DNA of 34,680 nt from Candidatus Faecousia excrementigallinarum. GTDB taxonomy: Bacteria; Bacillota; Clostridia; Oscillospirales; Oscillospiraceae. Position 1 is the first letter of the stretch; each line of letters opens with the position of its first letter. Shown here one piece after another: positions 32,762 through 34,680 of this stretch. The stretch lies in NCBI GenBank assembly GCA_018713285.1, contig DVFK01000057.1:1-34680 (forward strand). Direction: 5' to 3'. The position numbers were made by a program, and so were the translations under genes. The notes beneath the pieces were generated by a model. That model did no database searches. It was not told where the DNA came from and saw only the letters and a list, made by a program, of their open reading frames with translations.

Positions 32762-32795
32762 ACCATCCCGGACATTTCGTCCGGGATGGTTTTTT
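32762..32795 (+). terminator. Strong intrinsic terminator after ftsZ
   Basis: A perfect 12-base stem (ACCATCCCGGAC 32762-32773, GTCCGGGATGGT 32779-32790) with a five-base loop is followed by six Ts. The ribosome binding site AAAGGAG of the next gene starts two bases after the T run, leaving no room for a promoter between them. Confidence 0.92.
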
Positions 32796-32810
32796 ATAAA
32801 GGAGAAGCCT

Positions 32811-33560
32811 ATGAATGCTTATCATGCCCTGGCCCAAAGCTATGACCGGCTGACCCGGGATGTGGACTATGGAAAAACCGTAGCCTTCTACCGCTCTATT
32901 CTGGAGCGGGAAGGCCTTCACCCCAGAACGGCGGTAGATTTGGCCTGCGGCACCGGCTCCGTGGCGGTGCTCCTGGCCCGGGAGGGCTTGCAGGTCACCG
33001 GAGTGGATATGTCCGAGGAAATGCTGACGGTAGCCAGCCAGAAGGCTGAAGGAATGGAAAATCCCCCTATGTTCGTGTGCCAGTCTCTTCAGCGGCTGCG
33101 GCTGCCCAGAGGGGTGGACCTGGCGGTGTGCGCCCTGGACAGCCTGGACTATATTCTGGACCCTCAGGTGTGCCAGGAGGCCATGCACCGGATTTATAAG
33201 GCCCTGAACCCCGGGGGCTGTTTTATTTTTGACGTGAACACCCCGGAAAAGCTCCGGGCTATGGACGACCAGATTTTCCTGGATGAGGACGAGGACGTGT
33301 ACTGCGTCTGGCGGGGAGAATTTGACGAAAAAACCAATATCTGCTCCTACGGGATGGATTTGTTCCAAAGAAAAGGCAACCTGTGGCACCGGAGCTTTGA
33401 GGAGCACCGGGAGTACGCCTATTCTCAGGCCCAGCTCACCGCCATGCTCCGGCAGGCCCACTTTACCCGGATTGCCGTCTTTGGGGACGGCCGTCTGGAA
33501 GCACCCCGGGAAGGGGAGCAGAGAATCTATATAAAAGCCAGAAAGGGAAGAATCCTATGA
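32811..33560 (+). CDS. Class I SAM-dependent methyltransferase, substrate unknown
   Basis: 249 residues with a Rossmann-type methyltransferase fold. The SAM motif I is VDLACGTGSVAVLL (from residue 42), followed by VTGVDMSEEML, the acidic loop after strand 2. Motif post-I to IV reads LAVCALDSLDYIL, and ALNPGGCFIFDVNTPEKL is the helix-strand turn before strand 5. The N-terminus ALAQSYDRL is common in small-molecule methyltransferases of Firmicutes. I cannot name the substrate. ATG 32811 has AAAGGAG 6 bases upstream. Its last codons overlap hslO (ATGA), so the two form an operon, downstream of the ftsZ terminator. Confidence 0.88.
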   Translation: MNAYHALAQSYDRLTRDVDYGKTVAFYRSILEREGLHPRTAVDLACGTGSVAVLLAREGLQVTGVDMSEEMLTVASQKAEGMENPPMFVCQSLQRLRLPRGVDLAVCALDSLDYILDPQVCQEAMHRIYKALNPGGCFIFDVNTPEKLRAMDDQIFLDEDEDVYCVWRGEFDEKTNICSYGMDLFQRKGNLWHRSFEEHREYAYSQAQLTAMLRQAHFTRIAVFGDGRLEAPREGEQRIYIKARKGRIL

Positions 33561-34435
33561 GTGACTATTTGGTGCGAGGCATGAGCATGGACGGCTCTGT
33601 GAAGATGGTAGCCATCCGCTCCACGGAATTGGTAAGAAGAGGCGCCCAGATTCAGGGCACCACCCCCAACGCCACAGCGGCCTTCGGACGGGCGCTCACG
33701 GCAGCCTCCATGATGGGCAATATGCAGAAGGTGGAAAACGGCTCCATGACCCTGCAAATCCGGGGCGGCGGCCCCATCGGCTCCATTGTGTGCGTTTCCG
33801 ACCCCCAGGGCAATGTCCGGGGCTATGTGGTGGAGCCCAAGGTGCCCCTGGTAGAAAAATACCCCGGCAAGCTGGACGTGGGAGCCACGGTGGGCAAGGA
33901 AGGGACTCTCACGGTCATCCGGGACCTGCAAATGAAAGAGCCTTACGTGGGCTCCACGGAGCTGGTATCGGGAGAAATCGGAGACGATGTGACTGCCTAC
34001 TTTGCCTACAGTGAGCAGACCCCCACCGCCTGTGCCCTGGGGGTGCTGGTGGACCGGGACCAGAGCGTGAAGGTGGCAGGTGGCTATCTCATCCAGCTGC
34101 TGCCGGAGGCCTCGGAGGAGACGGTAGCAGCCATTGAGGCGGGCATCAAGCGGGCAGGCTCCGTCACTACCATGCTGGAGCAGGGGCTGACCCCGGAGGA
34201 TATTCTGGGACAGGTCTGCGGCGATGTGGGGGTGGTGTTCCTGGAGACCACAGAGGTTTCCTATAAGTGCTACTGCTCCCGGGAGCGGGTGACCCAGGCC
34301 CTCATCAGCATCGGCAAAAAGGAGCTGGAGGAGATTGCAGCGGAGGGAAAGTCCTTCCCGGTGGAGTGCCAGTTCTGCGATGCGGTCTATACCTTCACCC
34401 CGGAAGAAATCCGGGAAATCTTAAAAACCCTGTAA
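33557..34435 (+). CDS. hslO: Redox-regulated chaperone Hsp33
   Basis: Cytoplasmic holdase that becomes active when its zinc cysteines are oxidised together with unfolding. 292 residues, a normal length. The N-terminal domain reads DYLVRGMSMDGSVKMVAI, with RGGGPIGSIVCVSDPQGNVRGYV in the centre. The C-terminal zinc site is complete: C238-Y-C240 and C271-Q-F-C274. It overlaps the methyltransferase by four bases, so they are translationally coupled. A stem-loop without a T run follows. Confidence 0.96.
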   Translation: MSDYLVRGMSMDGSVKMVAIRSTELVRRGAQIQGTTPNATAAFGRALTAASMMGNMQKVENGSMTLQIRGGGPIGSIVCVSDPQGNVRGYVVEPKVPLVEKYPGKLDVGATVGKEGTLTVIRDLQMKEPYVGSTELVSGEIGDDVTAYFAYSEQTPTACALGVLVDRDQSVKVAGGYLIQLLPEASEETVAAIEAGIKRAGSVTTMLEQGLTPEDILGQVCGDVGVVFLETTEVSYKCYCSRERVTQALISIGKKELEEIAAEGKSFPVECQFCDAVYTFTPEEIREILKTL

Positions 34436-34442
34436 CCTATGG

Positions 34443-34475
34443 GGTGCCGGAGTCTTATCCTAAGACTTCGGCACC
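34443..34475 (+). terminator. Long hairpin after hslO, no T run
   Basis: A 15-base stem (34443-34457 with 34461-34475; core AGTCTTA/TAAGACT) has one G-U pair and a three-base loop. It starts 7 bases after the hslO stop, but the sequence after it (TGGGGATTTACC) is not T-rich. It probably forms the 3' end or a stabilising end of the mRNA; the T-rich stretch near 34508-34536 may assist termination. Confidence 0.6.
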
Positions 34476-34557
34476 TGGGGATTTACCTTGTAAATCCGCT
34501 GTTTTCCTAACTTTTTTATAAAAAATCATTTTTTTGAAAAAATATGTAAAAAAGTGC

Positions 34558-34586
34558 TTGACAAATCGCCTTGGAGCATATATAAT
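34558..34586 (+). promoter_or_regulatory. Perfect consensus SigA promoter of the tRNA gene
   Basis: TTGACA (-35, 34558-34563) and TATAAT (-10, 34581-34586), both exact consensus, are 17 bases apart and preceded by an A/T-rich stretch (34501-34550) that could act as an UP element. Transcription should start near 34593, leaving a 5' leader of about 35 bases before the tRNA. Confidence 0.93.
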
Positions 34587-34627
34587 GTGCCATGTCGCTG
34601 AGGTGAGCAACCGAAAGCGAGCGGTAA

Positions 34628-34680
34628 GGGAGCATAGCTCAGCTGGGAGAGCACATGCCTTACAAGCATGGGGTCACAGG
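34628..34680 (+). tRNA. tRNA-Val (anticodon UAC), 3' end beyond the window
   Basis: The acceptor strand GGGAGCA (34628-34634) is followed by T-A, the D arm (GCTC 34637-34640 and GAGC 34649-34652 around AGCTGGGA), and the anticodon arm CATGC-CTTACAA-GCATG (34654-34670). The loop gives anticodon TAC, reading GUA and probably other valine codons. The variable loop GGGTC and the first T-stem bases ACAGG end the window. The missing part is about 20 bases. It is probably the first gene of a tRNA cluster. Confidence 0.93.

Overview
This window looks like a chromosomal stretch of a GC-rich, spore-forming Clostridia-type bacterium. The best guess is an Oscillospiraceae or close relative; this is inferred, not tested. 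The grounds are PolC-type DNA polymerase III, Gram-positive ribosome binding sites (AGGAGG), SpmA/SpmB spore maturation genes, a MurE with the meso-diaminopimelate signature DNPR, many TTG/GTG starts, and SigA-type promoters with 16-17 base spacers. Nothing looks mobile. I found no transposase, integrase, phage gene, CRISPR array, rRNA or plasmid function.

Layout. (1) 1-1935, minus strand: the first 36 codons of a lipoprotein that runs off the left edge, a bidirectional terminator, and glnS. (2) 1936-2152: back-to-back SigA promoters for glnS and pyrH. (3) 2153-13010, plus strand: pyrH-frr-uppS-cdsA-dxr-rseP-ispG-polC and a small unknown gene. This is a tightly packed operon for UMP kinase, ribosome recycling, undecaprenyl and phospholipid precursors, the MEP isoprenoid pathway, intramembrane proteolysis and replication. 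(4) 13011-17506: spmA-spmB (minus), a lipoprotein (plus), a membrane protein (minus), then ferredoxin-trmN-rsmI (minus). (5) 17580-19904: a ClpC-type AAA+ unfoldase. (6) 20044-31561, plus: the division and cell wall (dcw) cluster mraZ-rsmH-ftsL-PBP-murE-murF-mraY-ftsW-murG-ftsQ. It has a SigA promoter and an array of MraZ-type repeats at its head. (7) 31599-34435: ftsZ with its own promoter and terminator, then a SAM methyltransferase and hslO. (8) 34558-34680: a perfect consensus promoter and a tRNA-Val(UAC) cut by the right edge.

How the genes fit together. Dxr and IspG make isoprenoid precursors and UppS builds the C55 lipid carrier. MurE, MurF, MraY and MurG assemble lipid II on that carrier. 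FtsW and the class B PBP polymerise and cross-link it at the septum, organised by FtsL, FtsQ and FtsZ. The window therefore holds much of one pathway from isoprenoid to septal peptidoglycan, in two operons.

I did not find a clearly new multi-gene system. The points most worth a second look are regulatory and structural. Strong terminator-like hairpins sit directly before the ribosome binding sites of downstream genes (trmN, the post-ftsZ methyltransferase, the PBP, uppS). A LexA/SOS-like palindrome lies just upstream of the dcw promoter. A near-perfect palindrome sits at the predicted transcription start of the ferredoxin. The dcw cluster lacks murD, murC, murB and ftsA. FtsQ, FtsZ and the PBP have unusual tails or insertions.
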